Part shown: piece after piece, positions 26,923-38,978 of the stretch
How positions within the stretch are numbered: the stretch's first letter is position 1
Layout of the letters: each line of letters starts with the position of its first letter
Assembly: GCA_963711635.1 (NCBI GenBank)
Contig: CAVQEZ010000007.1
Coordinates: 47,659-111,658 of the forward strand
Origin: CADEED01 sp963711635
Lineage (GTDB): Bacteria > Pseudomonadota > Gammaproteobacteria > Steroidobacterales > Steroidobacteraceae
Direction of reading: 5' to 3'
Length of the DNA: 64,000 nucleotides
The notes under the pieces: generated by a model
The model's database searches: none
Seen by the model: the letters and a program-made list of their open reading frames with translations, nothing else
Told to the model about the DNA's origin: nothing
Program-made: the position numbers and the translations under genes

Positions 26923-27802
26923 TTTACGCCGCGTGCGCGTCGGGCGCGCGCGCCGCGCGGGTTTGCGAGCCACCTTGCGCGTCGTCTTCTTTTTCTGGCG
27001 AGCCGGCACTGCGTTTCGGCGCCGTCTGCTTCGCGCGCCTTGCGGGCCTTGCGACGCACCGTCTTGCGAACGCGCGCTCTTGGCGCCGGCTTGGCGCGAC
27101 GCTGCGGCGCACGCTTTTCTTCGGCGCGGCGACGGCGCCACCTCCCGGCCTTAGCGTGTCGAGCAGGCGCTGCGTGATCGTCGTCGATCTCGCCGTCGGC
27201 ATCCACCGTGCGCATCAGGCCCGTGTAGGCGTAGTAACGCGACACCGGCCTGCGCGTGTCCTCCTCGTACTTGCGCAGGCGCTCCTTGCACGGTGTCTTC
27301 GCGCGTCATCGGGACGCTGCACCAGGCTGTGCTCGGTGCGGCCCGGCACGCACTCCGGCCGGCCCGGCGGCGGCGAGGTTGACGTTGAACACCTTCTTGC
27401 AGAACTCGCAGGTGCGGCGCCCGGAGACGCCGCTTGACCAGCTGATCGGTATCCACTTCGAACAGCACCACGGCATCGAGCGGCGTGCCGAGCTCGGTCA
27501 GGAGCTTGTGAGCGCCTCGGCCTGCGCCACGCGTGCGCGGAAATCCGTCGAGGATGAATCCGCTGCGCGGCATCCGGCTGCGCGAGGCGGTCGCGGATGA
27601 TCGCGAGCATGGTCTCGTCGTCGACGTAGCCACCCGACGCCATGATTTGCTTGGCGCGCAGTGCCGAGTGCCGTGCCCTCGTGCCAGGTGCTTGCGCAGG
27701 ATGTCCCCGGTGGAGATCTGCGGAATTCCGAAACGCTTGATCGAGACGCTGAGCCTGAGTGCCCTTGCCCGATCCGGGCGCGCCCATGAGAACGATGCGC
27801 AT
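26911..27802 (-). CDS. adk: adenylate kinase with basic C-terminal tail, heavily frameshifted
   Basis: Balances ATP + AMP with 2 ADP. The start MRIVLMGAPGSGKGTQAQ holds the P-loop GAPGSGKGT at 7-15. Further blocks, in changing frames, are IPQISTGDILR, GGYVDDETMLAIIRDRL, GFILDGFPRT, and the LID domain with RRTCEFCKKVFNVN, HSLVQRPDDRED and YAYTGLMRTVDADGEID. The LID has Cys-X2-Cys as in zinc-binding forms. After ITQRLLDTL, where most Adk proteins end, the gene continues about 85-90 codons rich in Arg, Lys and Ala (KTVRRKARKA, KKKTTRKVARKPARRARP) to TGA at 26911-26913. At least eight indels make the exact protein uncertain. Confidence 0.86.
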
Positions 27803-27911
27803 GCTAGATTCTTGACCTGTATCCGCCCCCTCGAAGGGGCGTCACAGTACCCAAACCACTTCGGCCGAGCAATCGCCGGCAAGACATTTCACGAGACAAC
27901 GAGAAGCACTC

Positions 27912-29201
27912 ATGAGCAAGCGCCCCGCCGCGAAGAAACTGAAGCCCATGAACGCGTTTTATGCTCAATCGGGCGGTGTTTCGGCCGTCATCAACGCCTC
28001 GGCGGCCGGCGTCATCGAGGCCGCGATGAAGTCGAAGAAGATCGGCAAGGTGTATGCCGGCCGCCACGGCATCGTGGGCGCGCTCACCGAGGATCTCATC
28101 GACGTCTAGCAAGGAATCGCGCGCCACCATCAAGGGCCTGCGCTACACGCCGGCCGGCGCCTTCGGCTCCGCCCGTTACAAGCTCAAGAGCCTCGAGCAG
28201 GACCGCGCCAAGTACGAGCGCCTCATCGAAGTGTTCAAGGCGCACGACATCGGCTACTTCTTCTACAACGGCGGCAACGACTCGATGGACACCGCTAACA
28301 AGGTGTCCCAGATCGGCGATCAGCTCGGGCCACAAGGTCATCTGCATCGGCGTGCCCAAGACCGTGGACAACGACCTGCCGCACACCGACTGCACGCCGG
28401 GGTTCGGCACGGTGGCCAAGTACGTCGCCATATCGACACGTGAAGCCGCGCTCGACGTGGCCTCGATGGCCAAGACCTCGACGAAGGTGTTCGTCATGGA
28501 AGTCATGGGCCGGCATGCCGGCTGGATCGTCTCGGCGGCTGGACTCGCGGGCAAGGGACCCGACGAGGCGCCGCACATCATCCTGTTTCCCGAGATCGCC
28601 TTCGACAAGGAGAAATTCCTCGCGCAGGGTCAAGGAAGTGGTGGGTCGCGTGGGCTACTGCGTGGTGGTGGTCTCCGAAGGCGTGCACGACGCCGACGGC
28701 AAGTTCCTGGCCGACGCCGGCACCAAGGATGCGTTCGGCCACACGCAGCTCGGCGGCGTCGCGCCGGTGGTCGCGAACATGGTGCGCGAGGCGCACGGCT
28801 ACAAGTACCACTGGGCGGTACCCGACTATCTACAACGCGCCTCGCGCCACGTGGCGTCGAAGGTCGACGCGCAGCAGGCCTACGCCATGGGCAAGGCCGC
28901 GGTCGAGCTCGCGGTCAAGGGCATGGACGCCGTCATGCCGACCATCGTGCGCAAGAAGTCGAAGCCCTACAAGTGGGTCGTCGGCCACGTGGCGCTGTCC
29001 GAAGTCGCCAACGTCGAGAAGAAGCTGCCGCGCGACTACATCACCGAGGACGGCTTCGGCATCACCGAGAAGTGCCGCGCCTATCTGCAGCCGCTGATCG
29101 CGGGCGAGGACTACCCGCCTTACAAGAACGGACTGCCGGATTACGTCACGATCAAGGGCGTGGCGGTGAAGAAGAAGCTCAACACCGAGTTCAAGCCCTG
29201 A
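27912..29201 (+). CDS. pfp: pyrophosphate-dependent 6-phosphofructokinase, frameshifted
   Basis: Phosphorylates fructose-6-phosphate reversibly using PPi. Two signature positions point to PPi rather than ATP: GGNDSMD, with Asp where ATP enzymes have Gly, and GVPKTVDNDLPHTD, with Lys before TVDND. Other blocks are AFYAQSGGVSAVIN, EVMGRHAGWIVSAAGL and VALSEVANVEKKLPRDYI. Three single extra bases break it: a T near 28,108 that creates a false TAG after LIDV, a G near 28,328 (QLGHKVICIG) and a G near 28,629 (AQVKEVVGR). Corrected length is about 430 aa. It is divergent from adk and followed by hppA. Confidence 0.94.
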
Positions 29202-29297
29202 TTCCGGGGTTGTTATCAACCAATGGGTGTTAATCGGGCAACCACCGCCAGTCGACCATACGTTGCGCTGTCTCACGTTGTCATTGTCCCATGGCGG

Positions 29298-29325
29298 TTG
29301 GCCGGTGGCCCCACGTTGTTATAGT
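29298..29325 (+). promoter_or_regulatory. candidate sigma-70 promoter for hppA
   Basis: TTGGCC (29298-29303), a 16-bp spacer and TATAGT (29320-29325) lie 82 bp upstream of the hppA start. The gap between pfp and hppA is 205 bp, enough for an independent promoter. The Shine-Dalgarno AAGGAG is at 29395-29400. Assigned by eye only. Confidence 0.45.
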
Positions 29326-29406
29326 GCGCGCCCTTTTGGGGTGGCGGGCCCGTGCGCGGCACTCTCCTAAAAACAACTAAATAACTGATTTCGTAAGGAG
29401 TTCCGC

Positions 29407-31475
<2,069 letters not shown>

Positions 31476-31510
31476 TAAAGCGGCGCGAGCAGGCCGGTCT
31501 ACTCTCGAAG

Positions 31511-31545
31511 GGGGCGCATTCCGAACGGATGCGCCCCTTTTTCTT
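31511..31545 (+). terminator. rho-independent terminator after hppA
   Basis: Stem GGGGCGCAT (31511-31519) pairs with ATGCGCCCC (31529-31537). Inner CCG/CGG adds further pairs around a short loop. The run TTTTTCTTT follows directly. It lies 35 bp after the hppA stop. Confidence 0.85.
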
Positions 31546-31612
31546 TCCTGGCGCCGCGAAATATCGTCCCCATATGGACGGTCCAGGTAAGCCAAGTCAG
31601 AGGAGCTTCGCA

Positions 31613-32016
31613 ATGACCGAACGAAAAGTTTCCGTGTCGAGAAATCCGAGACCGAGTGGCGCTCGCTGCTGAGCGCGGACCAGTTCCGCGTGCTGCGCGA
31701 ACACGGCACCGAGCGCGCCGGCACCAGCCCGCTGAACTACGAGAAGCGCACCGGCGTGTACCACTGCGCGGCCTGCGGTCAGCCGCTGTTCGAGTCGAGC
31801 ACCAAGTACGAAAGCGGTTCCGGCTGGCCTAGCTTCTTCCGCCCGCTGCCGGATGCCGTGGCGACCACCACTGACCGCTCACACGGCATGACGCGTGTCG
31901 AGGTGCACTGCGCGAACTGCGGCGGCCATCTCGGCCATGTGTTCAACGACGGCCCGCAGCCCACCGGGCAGCGTTACTGCATGAACGGCGTGTCGCTGAA
32001 GTTCGAACCGAAATAG
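31613..32016 (+). CDS. msrB: peptide-methionine (R)-S-oxide reductase, one frameshift
   Basis: Reduces methionine-R-sulfoxide in proteins. Zinc is bound by two CxxC pairs, YHCAACGQPLF and VHCANCGGHLGHVF. The catalytic Cys is in QRYCMNGVSLKF near the C-terminus. SGSGWPSFF is the substrate-binding block. An indel in the A-run near 31,624 shifts the first few codons; correction gives RKSFRVEKSETEWRSLL. The start at 31613 follows AGAGGAG. Length about 134 aa is normal. It is preceded by the hppA terminator, so it is a separate unit. Confidence 0.94.
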
Positions 32017-32021
32017 AAGTA

Positions 32022-32036
32022 TGGGGTCAGACCCCA
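32022..32036. repeat. short palindrome of REP type
   Basis: The perfect palindrome TGGGGTCAGACCCCA, flanked by A and T, lies 6 bp after the msrB stop. Its GGGGTCAGACCCC form and the GGGGACATTCCCC start of the large element at 14,565 look like members of one REP-like family. It may also act as a transcription stop signal. Confidence 0.5.
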
Positions 32037-32416
32037 TTCTCCTCACCGGCGCATCGCCGGGTCGCACCGCGACCCGCGCGGTCTCCGATGCCGCTCGCGT
32101 TCGGGCCTCGCTTGCCGGTCATCCGACCGACGGGTCCCGCATTGACGAGCACCGCGCTGACCAGCTTGTTGAGGCGCGAGCAGTAGGCGGCGACTTCGGG
32201 TGAGGCCGGTTCCACGTGCTCGAGCGCATGCGCGATGTCGTGCAGCCGTCGCTCGATGCGCGAGTCCATTTTCAGTGAGTGCGTAACGCAGGCGCTGACG
32301 CAGGCGGTGATCTCGGCGTCCAGCTCACGCGCCGCGGTGCCGGCGATGTTGAGCCCGCGCATTTCCGGCGGGTACCCCGCCTGCAGATGCTCACGCCACA
32401 TTTGCGACAGTTGCAT
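32027..32416 (-). CDS. hypothetical protein
   Basis: 129 residues starting MQLSQMWREHLQAGYPPEMRG behind GGGAGGCGG. The predicted structure is mostly helical: ELDAEITACVSACVTHSLKM, RIERRLHDIAHALEHVE and YCSRLNKLVSAVLVNAG. I recognise no family. The last 20 codons cross the REP-like palindrome at 32,022-32,036, so the true stop may be earlier or another indel is present. It converges on msrB. Confidence 0.5.
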   Translation of the reverse strand: MQLSQMWREHLQAGYPPEMRGLNIAGTAARELDAEITACVSACVTHSLKMDSRIERRLHDIAHALEHVEPASPEVAAYCSRLNKLVSAVLVNAGPVGRMTGKRGPNASGIGDRAGRGATRRCAGEENGV

Positions 32417-32745
32417 CGCTCCGCCTCCCAAAACGCCGTAGCGGGCGAAAGTACCGCAATTTGTTGCGGTCGTCCCCTGGTTTTGCTGCGTTCTTCGTCC
32501 ATCGTGCGCGCATGGACTGATCCGAAATTGCGGCAGTGCGTGGCAACCAGCCAACAAACAAATCCAGATCAATCTCCAGCGCCTTTAAGTGCTTGATTCG
32601 CCGCAACGCCGAAAGATCGACTGTGCGTTGCGGCTGCGCCATCAACGGCGCGGAGTCGCCCGTCGGATCCGGTGGCTTCCGGCAGGCGCGGCGAAATATC
32701 CCGGCGCCGACCCGGTCTCAAACACTAACAACACGGGAGGCTTCG
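32417..32745. other. 329-bp interval without a firm gene
   Basis: Lies between the divergent hypothetical gene and the DoxX gene. A minus-strand open frame covers 32,391-32,645 (beginning MAQPQRTVDLSALRRIKHL) but overlaps the neighbour's start and shows no family motif. The sequence GTACCGCAATTTGTTGCGGT near 32,450 forms an imperfect hairpin. The Shine-Dalgarno GGGAGG for DoxX is at 32,735. No RNA gene was recognised. Confidence 0.4.
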
Positions 32746-33210
32746 ATGAACGGACTGGCATTGGTCGTCGACGGGCACGCACTGCTGGCGCGCACCCTCG
32801 ACCATCTGCGATCGCTGCTGCTGCTGGGCACGCGGCTGTGGGTCGGCTGGCAATTCCTCAAGTCGGGCTGGCTCAAGCTAACTACCTGGGACGTGACGCT
32901 CGAGCTGTTCCGCAGCGAGTACCAGGTGCCGCTGTTGGCACCGGGCATCGCCGCGGTGCTTGGAACCTTCGGCGAGTTGTTCTTTCCCCTGCTGCTGGTA
33001 CTCGGCCTGCTGACACGTGTCGGCGCGCTGGGGCTGTTCGCGGTCAACCTGCTCGCGGTGGTCTCTTACTGGCACGTGCTCGGCGGCGATGGTTTCGAAG
33101 CGGCGCTCGCCCAGCACGTGCTGTGGGGCTTCATGCTGGCCGTCATCGCGATCTTCGGCGGTGGCGCCCTCTCGCTCGACCGGTTGTCAGCCCGCGGCAA
33201 GCAGCTCTGA
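32746..33210 (+). CDS. DoxX family membrane protein
   Basis: 154-residue protein with four hydrophobic segments. The first, RLWVGWQFLKSGWLKL, holds the DoxX hallmark arginine/glycine pattern 'R..vG..f..sG..Kl'. Others are IAAVLGTFGELFFPLLLVLG, FAVNLLAVVSYWHV and HVLWGFMLAVIAIFGGGALS. DoxX proteins are linked to sulfur or thiol metabolism and terminal oxidases, but this subgroup has no known role. The start is supported by GGGAGG eight bases upstream. It is followed by the regulator gene after 72 bp. Confidence 0.85.
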   Translation: MNGLALVVDGHALLARTLDHLRSLLLLGTRLWVGWQFLKSGWLKLTTWDVTLELFRSEYQVPLLAPGIAAVLGTFGELFFPLLLVLGLLTRVGALGLFAVNLLAVVSYWHVLGGDGFEAALAQHVLWGFMLAVIAIFGGGALSLDRLSARGKQL

Positions 33211-33282
33211 AAAATCCCTCCGTTCGCTACCGATGGCTGGGGCGCCTATACTCGGGCCACTCATTGCAACGAGCATCGGTCG

Positions 33283-34779
<1,497 letters not shown>

Positions 34780-34791
34780 AGAGAACCACCC

Positions 34792-35520
34792 ATGCCCAGT
34801 GTCGCAGAACATTACGAACGCGTGCTTTCGCCCGTGTACGCCTGGATGTCGGGTGGCGCCGAGGCCGCGCTCGCGGCCGGCCGCGCCGAAATCGACGCAC
34901 TGAACCTGGCGTTGCCCTCGGGCGCGCTGGTGGTGGACCTCGGCGCCGGCTTCGGCATGCACTGCATCCCGATGGCCCGGGCCGGCGCGCGTGTGATCGC
35001 CATCGACACGTCGGCCCAACTGCTCGCCGAGCTGAAACGCCTCGCGGGGGATCTGCCGATCACCACCGTGCAGGACGACCTGCTGTCGTTCCGCACGCAC
35101 CTCACCGAGAAGGCCGCGGCCGTGCTCTGCATGGGTGACACGCTGACGCACCTGCCCGAACACACGAACGTCGATTTCCTGGTGCAGGAAGTCGCGGAGG
35201 CGCTGGTTCCCGGCGGCCACTTCCTGCTCTCCTTTCGCGACTACAGCGAGCCGCTGCTCGAAGATCAGCGCTTCATCCCCGTGCGCAGCGACGAGCGACG
35301 CATCCTCACCTGCTTTCTCGAATACGAGGAAGACACGGTGGTGGTGCACGACATCCTGCACGAGCGCGGCGGAGACGCCTGGGACACGAAGGTCAGCAGC
35401 TATCGCAAGCTCCGGCTCTCCACGGATCGCGTGACCTCGAGCCTGGAATCCTTCGGCTTCGACGCACGCAGCGAGCCCGGCCCGCGCGGCATGGTGCGCA
35501 TCGTCGCGCGGCTGCGTTGA
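34792..35520 (+). CDS. class I SAM-dependent methyltransferase
   Basis: 242 residues, intact. Motif I is ALVVDLGAGFGMHCIPMARA, motif II VIAIDTSAQLLAELK and motif IV-like AAVLCMGDTLTHLPEH. The N-terminus VAEHYERVLSPVYAWM is typical of a small-molecule class I enzyme. Substrate is not evident. The start lies 12 bp after the regulator stop, so both are probably one transcript. The stop is directly followed by a cupin fragment. Confidence 0.88.
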   Translation: MPSVAEHYERVLSPVYAWMSGGAEAALAAGRAEIDALNLALPSGALVVDLGAGFGMHCIPMARAGARVIAIDTSAQLLAELKRLAGDLPITTVQDDLLSFRTHLTEKAAAVLCMGDTLTHLPEHTNVDFLVQEVAEALVPGGHFLLSFRDYSEPLLEDQRFIPVRSDERRILTCFLEYEEDTVVVHDILHERGGDAWDTKVSSYRKLRLSTDRVTSSLESFGFDARSEPGPRGMVRIVARLR

Positions 35521-35657
35521 GCGGCATCGAAGGCGGCACCAGCTATCTACTCGAAAAGGGAGTGGTGCTCACGATTCCGCGCAATACGCCGCATCGGGTG
35601 CGCGAGACCAGGCCCGGCTTCCGCTACCACGTCATCAAGAGCATCGGGCGCGGCTGA
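35521..35657 (+). pseudogene. C-terminal fragment of a cupin-domain protein
   Basis: About 45 codons directly after the methyltransferase stop encode GGTSYLLEKGVVLTIPRNTP, then HRVRET, GFRYHVIKS and a TGA at 35655-35657. This matches the second cupin motif (G-x5-P-x-G/T-x2-H-x3-N type) and the closing strand. No start codon, ribosome-binding site or first cupin motif is present. It looks like the leftover of a deleted gene or a collapsed assembly. Confidence 0.6.
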
Positions 35658-35720
35658 TTTTCCGGCGTCGGAGCCGTCCGACGGCAGGTGGCGGCCCTCC
35701 GCCACGGCGCCGGGGCGCGG

Positions 35721-36524
35721 ATGCCCGAGAATCGCGGCATGCGCCCGACCGCCGCAGAACTGCTCGTGTTTCTCGCCGTCGCGGCCGTAGTGGTCGCCAT
35801 CGGCGCCGCGCTGTTGCGAATGGCACGTGTCCGCTGGCTCGGCTGGCTGGTGCTGTGCGCGGGGCTCGCGGCGGTGGCCGCGCTCGCGCTGGCGGAATTC
35901 ACCGGCAGACTGGGCCCCGAGAACCTCTGGTTTCGCGCGCCGACCTTCTACGGCGCGATGGTCATCCTGCTCGGCGCGGCCTTCTGGTGGCTGCGGCGCC
36001 CGGCGCCGCGCGCTCTGCGTTTCGGGTTGCCGGTGTTGCTCGGGGGATTGTTAGGCGTGGGCGCACTGCTGGCGCGCTCGGACGGCCGTTCCATGCCGCT
36101 GGCCATGCTGATGCCATCCATGGGAACGCCCGCGCCCGAGCTGAGTTATTTCGATAGCTCCGGGGCAAAGCGCGAGCTGTCCGAGCTGCGCGGCCGCGTG
36201 GTGCTGCTGAACTTCTGGGCCACCTGGTGCGCACCCTGCCGGCGCGAAATGCCCATGCTTTCAGAGTTGCAACGCGAGCACGCCGACGACGGGCTGGTGG
36301 TGCTGTACGTCTCGCTCGAGGAGCCGGAGATTCTCGCGCCCTTTCTCGCGGCCAACCGCTTCGACGGCATCCAGGGACGCCTCGATCACGCCGCGTCCTT
36401 CTACGACGCGGGCAAGTTCTATCCACTCAGCTACCTGATTTCACGCGACGGCCGCGTGCGGCAACGCTGGAGTGGCCGCCCCACGGAAGACTGGCTGGCC
36501 GCGCAGGTGCGTGGCGAGCTGTGA
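35721..36524 (+). CDS. TlpA-family thiol-disulfide oxidoreductase with membrane anchor
   Basis: Thioredoxin-fold protein facing the periplasm. Three or four hydrophobic segments occupy residues 10-110 (LLVFLAVAAVVVAIGAALL, WLVLCAGLAAVAALALAEF, AMVILLGAAFWWL). The soluble domain begins at GTPAPELSYFDSSG. The active site is FWATWCAPCRREMP (C-x-x-C), followed by VVLYVSLEEPEIL and the cis-Pro region YPLSYLISRDGRV. Its partners may be cytochrome c or outer-membrane assembly proteins. Start 35739 is an alternative. It converges on the dioxygenase gene. Confidence 0.88.
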   Translation: MPENRGMRPTAAELLVFLAVAAVVVAIGAALLRMARVRWLGWLVLCAGLAAVAALALAEFTGRLGPENLWFRAPTFYGAMVILLGAAFWWLRRPAPRALRFGLPVLLGGLLGVGALLARSDGRSMPLAMLMPSMGTPAPELSYFDSSGAKRELSELRGRVVLLNFWATWCAPCRREMPMLSELQREHADDGLVVLYVSLEEPEILAPFLAANRFDGIQGRLDHAASFYDAGKFYPLSYLISRDGRVRQRWSGRPTEDWLAAQVRGEL

Positions 36525-37165
36525 CGGTTCAACCGTTTTCGAGCACGAATGTCCCATATCGCCAGTAGCGAATCCGCCTCGAGATCGGGGGTGGGCGGCC
36601 GCAAGTCGGCGATCAGCAGTTTCCTGTTGGCCCCGGCGACGGCCAGGACGAAATCGTCTTCGTTGAGCGGCTCGCCGGGAAAATACATCTGCGTGACCAG
36701 GCGGTTGACGCGCGCCGACACGTCGAAATGGATATGCGGCGCGCGCATGCCCTGGTCGGCGGGATAACCCGCGGGTTTGATGGTCTTGAACCGGTAACGT
36801 CCCTCGGAATCGCTGCGTAGATCGGCGTAGCCATCGAAATTCGGGTCGAGGGGCACAGAGCGGCGGTCGCTGGGATGCGTGTAGCGGCCATGATGGTTCG
36901 CCTGCCAGATTTCCAGGCGCGCGCCCGCAACGGGCTCGCCTTGCGCGTTCAACACGCGCCCCATCACGTGCACCACCTGTCCCTGGGCCCGTCCGCTGCG
37001 GCCTTTGATCGAGGTGAGGTCGGCGTCGGCATCGAGCGGCTTCTCGACTGGATAGAACGGGCCCAACACCTGCGTGGGTGTACGGCGCAGCGCGGCAGCG
37101 AGTATCGGGGTGGCCGCGCCCAACAGTGAGGCGCCCGCGGTCAACAGGTATCGGCGATTTTTCAT
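36431..37165 (-). CDS. intradiol ring-cleavage dioxygenase (protocatechuate dioxygenase-like)
   Basis: Non-haem Fe(III) enzyme family that cleaves catechol-type rings between the hydroxyls. The Tat-like signal MKNRRYLLTAGASLLGAATP suggests export. The domain starts at TQVLGPFYPVEKPLDADADL. Predicted Fe ligands are Tyr in ANHHGRYTHPSD, Tyr in KPAGYPADQ, and two His in MRAPHIHFDVSA. Secreted, Tat-exported members have largely unknown substrates. The frame runs to 36431, overlapping tlpA. One missing base near 36,549 would end the protein at 36,529, just past tlpA, which is more plausible. Confidence 0.88.
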   Translation of the reverse strand: MKNRRYLLTAGASLLGAATPILAAALRRTPTQVLGPFYPVEKPLDADADLTSIKGRSGRAQGQVVHVMGRVLNAQGEPVAGARLEIWQANHHGRYTHPSDRRSVPLDPNFDGYADLRSDSEGRYRFKTIKPAGYPADQGMRAPHIHFDVSARVNRLVTQMYFPGEPLNEDDFVLAVAGANRKLLIADLRPPTPDLEADSLLAIWDIRARKRLNRHSSPRTCAASQSSVGRPLQRCRTRPSREIR

Positions 37166-37172
37166 GGCTTCC

Positions 37173-37995
37173 TCAGGCGCTCACACTGATGACGTGCGCC
37201 TGGATCTTGCCATCAACCGCCGCGCGCCCGAATCGCGCGGCAAGCGCCGCTTCGGCCACCGCGGTCGCGGCATCGAGCCGCGCTGGATCGCGTGTCTCGA
37301 TTTCGCTGCGCAGCGGAGTGCCCTGGCAGTAGGCCATCGCGGGAATGCGCGCCGATGCGGCAAGGCTGCGGGCCGTGACGCTCAGGATCTCGGGCTGTTC
37401 CGAAAAGCCACCGTCGGCAAGATCGCGCCGGATCGTTGCAGTGTCGTGATATCCATGTGGCAAACGCGCCATGAACCGCGGTGGGTCGTCGGGAAATTCC
37501 GTCGCCAGCGCCTCGGTCACGACCATCGGCGAATTCGTTCTCTTCGATGCGGTCCCAGGCGTTGAAAATGAACACCCCGCCGGTCCGCAGCACGCGGCGC
37601 ACTTCCGCGAAGGCGCGCGCCTTGTCCGGGAAGAACATCACGCCGAACTGGCACACGACGGCGTCGAAGCTCGCCTTGTCGAAGGGCAGCTGCATTGCAT
37701 CGGCCTGGCGCCAGTCCACCGGCCGGTGAGTACCCACCGCCGCCGCCTGATCGAGCATGGGCTGGCTGAGATCCGAGGCAATGATGAAGACGTTCTCGGG
37801 CAGCGCCATCGCCAGCCGCCGCGTGACCACGCCCGTACCGGCCGCGAGCTCGAGCACGTTGGTGAGCGGCAGACGCGCGAGCCGTTGCGCGAGATCGATC
37901 GCGTACGGTTCGAAAATCAGCGGTACCAGATATTTGTCGTAGATCTCCGGAATCGACCCGGCAAAGACGGGAGCCAGGTTTCTTGCGGGGCTCAC
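37173..37995 (-). CDS. class I SAM-dependent methyltransferase, one frameshift
   Basis: UbiE-like methyltransferase. The N-terminus IPEIYDKYLVPLIFEPYAID is typical of this group. Motif I is VLELAAGTGVVTRRLA, motif II IIASDLSQPMLDQA, then QADAMQLPFDKASFDAVVCQ and FGVMFFPDK. A frame change near 37,522 moves the C-terminal third (TEALATEFPDDPPRFMARLP) to another frame. The likely start is GTG at 37995, overlapping the stop of the VOC stub as GTGA; ATG at 38016 is the alternative. Substrate is unknown. Confidence 0.85.
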
Positions 37996-38057
37996 TGCCC
38001 CTCCGGCGGTTCCCATAGCTCGATCTTGATGCCACCGATGCCGGTGACGCGTTTCAC
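37992..38057 (-). pseudogene. VOC/glyoxalase gene with internal deletion (21 codons left)
   Basis: The 21 codons read VKRVTGIGGIKIELWEPPEG plus Gln. The first ten match the start of VOC-family proteins (MKRVTGIGG-FFK), and the rest match their end (GN-KIELWEPP). About 100 codons in between are missing, in frame. The GTG start overlaps the hydrolase stop as GTGA, and its stop overlaps the methyltransferase GTG in the same way. This suggests an ancestral three-gene coupled operon. Confidence 0.65.
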
Positions 38058-38908
38058 TGCGCGAAACTCTTGATCACCGAGTCCAGCGAGCGGTTGAAGC
38101 GCGGCGGATCTTCGAGCATGACGAAATGCCCGATGTCCGGCATCACGAAGGCTTTCACGCCGTGCTTGGCCAGCGATTCGTGATCCGTGGGATGGCGATC
38201 CGCGTTGATGGCCACCACCGGTAGTTTGATCTCCGCGAGTGCGGCGGGGATGTTGGCGCCGTTCAGCAGGGTATTGCGCAGCGCGTTCAGCCCCACCGCG
38301 GGCGGTGCCGAAGCCATGTCCTTCGCCACGCGATCCACGAGCTTCGGATCCGCGTTCGGAGCGAACATGCCGCGCACGAAGCCCTCGGTGGAGCCGCGGA
38401 AATCCTTGCGGAACTTCACCGCAAAGGCGTCCACCTGTGCCGCGGTGAACGGCGTCTCCAGGCTCTGGTACTCGTCCACCCAGACCAGGCCTGCGACCTT
38501 GCCGGGCAGCCGTTTCGCGGCCTCCACGATCACGTCGCTGCCCATCGAGTGTCCGACCAGTACGACGCCCTCGAGTCCCAGGCTATCTACCACCGCGGCG
38601 ACGTCCGCGCCGAACGAGGCCATGGTGTAGTCCTTGCGCCCCAGGCCGGATTCGCCGTGGCCGGCGAGGTCGATCAGCACCAGCTTGTACTGCGGCGCGA
38701 GGTAGTCGATCTGCTCCTTCCAGTAACCGCGATCGCAGGACCAGCCGTGCACCAGCACCACGGCGGGGCTGCCCTGCCCGTGCACCTCGTAGGCGATGGG
38801 CACGCCGTCCGCGGACGGAACGGTGGGCGCCCTGGCCGGCGCGGCGGCATGAGCCGGAAGGATGGCGCCGCAGACCAGCAGCAGCAGCATGAACGGAATT
38901 TTTCGCAT
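38054..38908 (-). CDS. exported alpha/beta hydrolase
   Basis: 284 residues, intact. A signal peptide covers residues 1-22 (MRKIPFMLLLLVCGAILPAH). The alpha/beta-hydrolase fold shows the oxyanion motif VLVHGWSCDRGYW, the nucleophile elbow LVGHSMGSDV, the acid in INADRHPTDHE and the His in MPDIGHFVMLEDP. Substrate is unknown. The stop TGA overlaps the GTG of the VOC stub, pointing to translational coupling. Start 38908 was chosen for the signal peptide, although the frame is open further upstream. Confidence 0.9.
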   Translation of the reverse strand: MRKIPFMLLLLVCGAILPAHAAAPARAPTVPSADGVPIAYEVHGQGSPAVVLVHGWSCDRGYWKEQIDYLAPQYKLVLIDLAGHGESGLGRKDYTMASFGADVAAVVDSLGLEGVVLVGHSMGSDVIVEAAKRLPGKVAGLVWVDEYQSLETPFTAAQVDAFAVKFRKDFRGSTEGFVRGMFAPNADPKLVDRVAKDMASAPPAVGLNALRNTLLNGANIPAALAEIKLPVVAINADRHPTDHESLAKHGVKAFVMPDIGHFVMLEDPPRFNRSLDSVIKSFAQ

Positions 38909-38978
38909 GACGACTCCCCGTACGTCAGCGTGGTAGTTGGGCCTGAAACTATGCGCGTCCGCGCTGCAAGTCAAAGCC

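Noticed and set aside
24600..27437. Open frame of 945 codons on the plus strand
   Set aside because: It runs antisense to mpl and through rnd and adk. Only the stretch after 25,842 is part of rnd; the rest is a high-GC shadow frame.
28102..28112. TAG in the phosphofructokinase gene as a recoded stop
   Set aside because: Removing one T gives the conserved DVSKES reading, so it is a plain insertion error.
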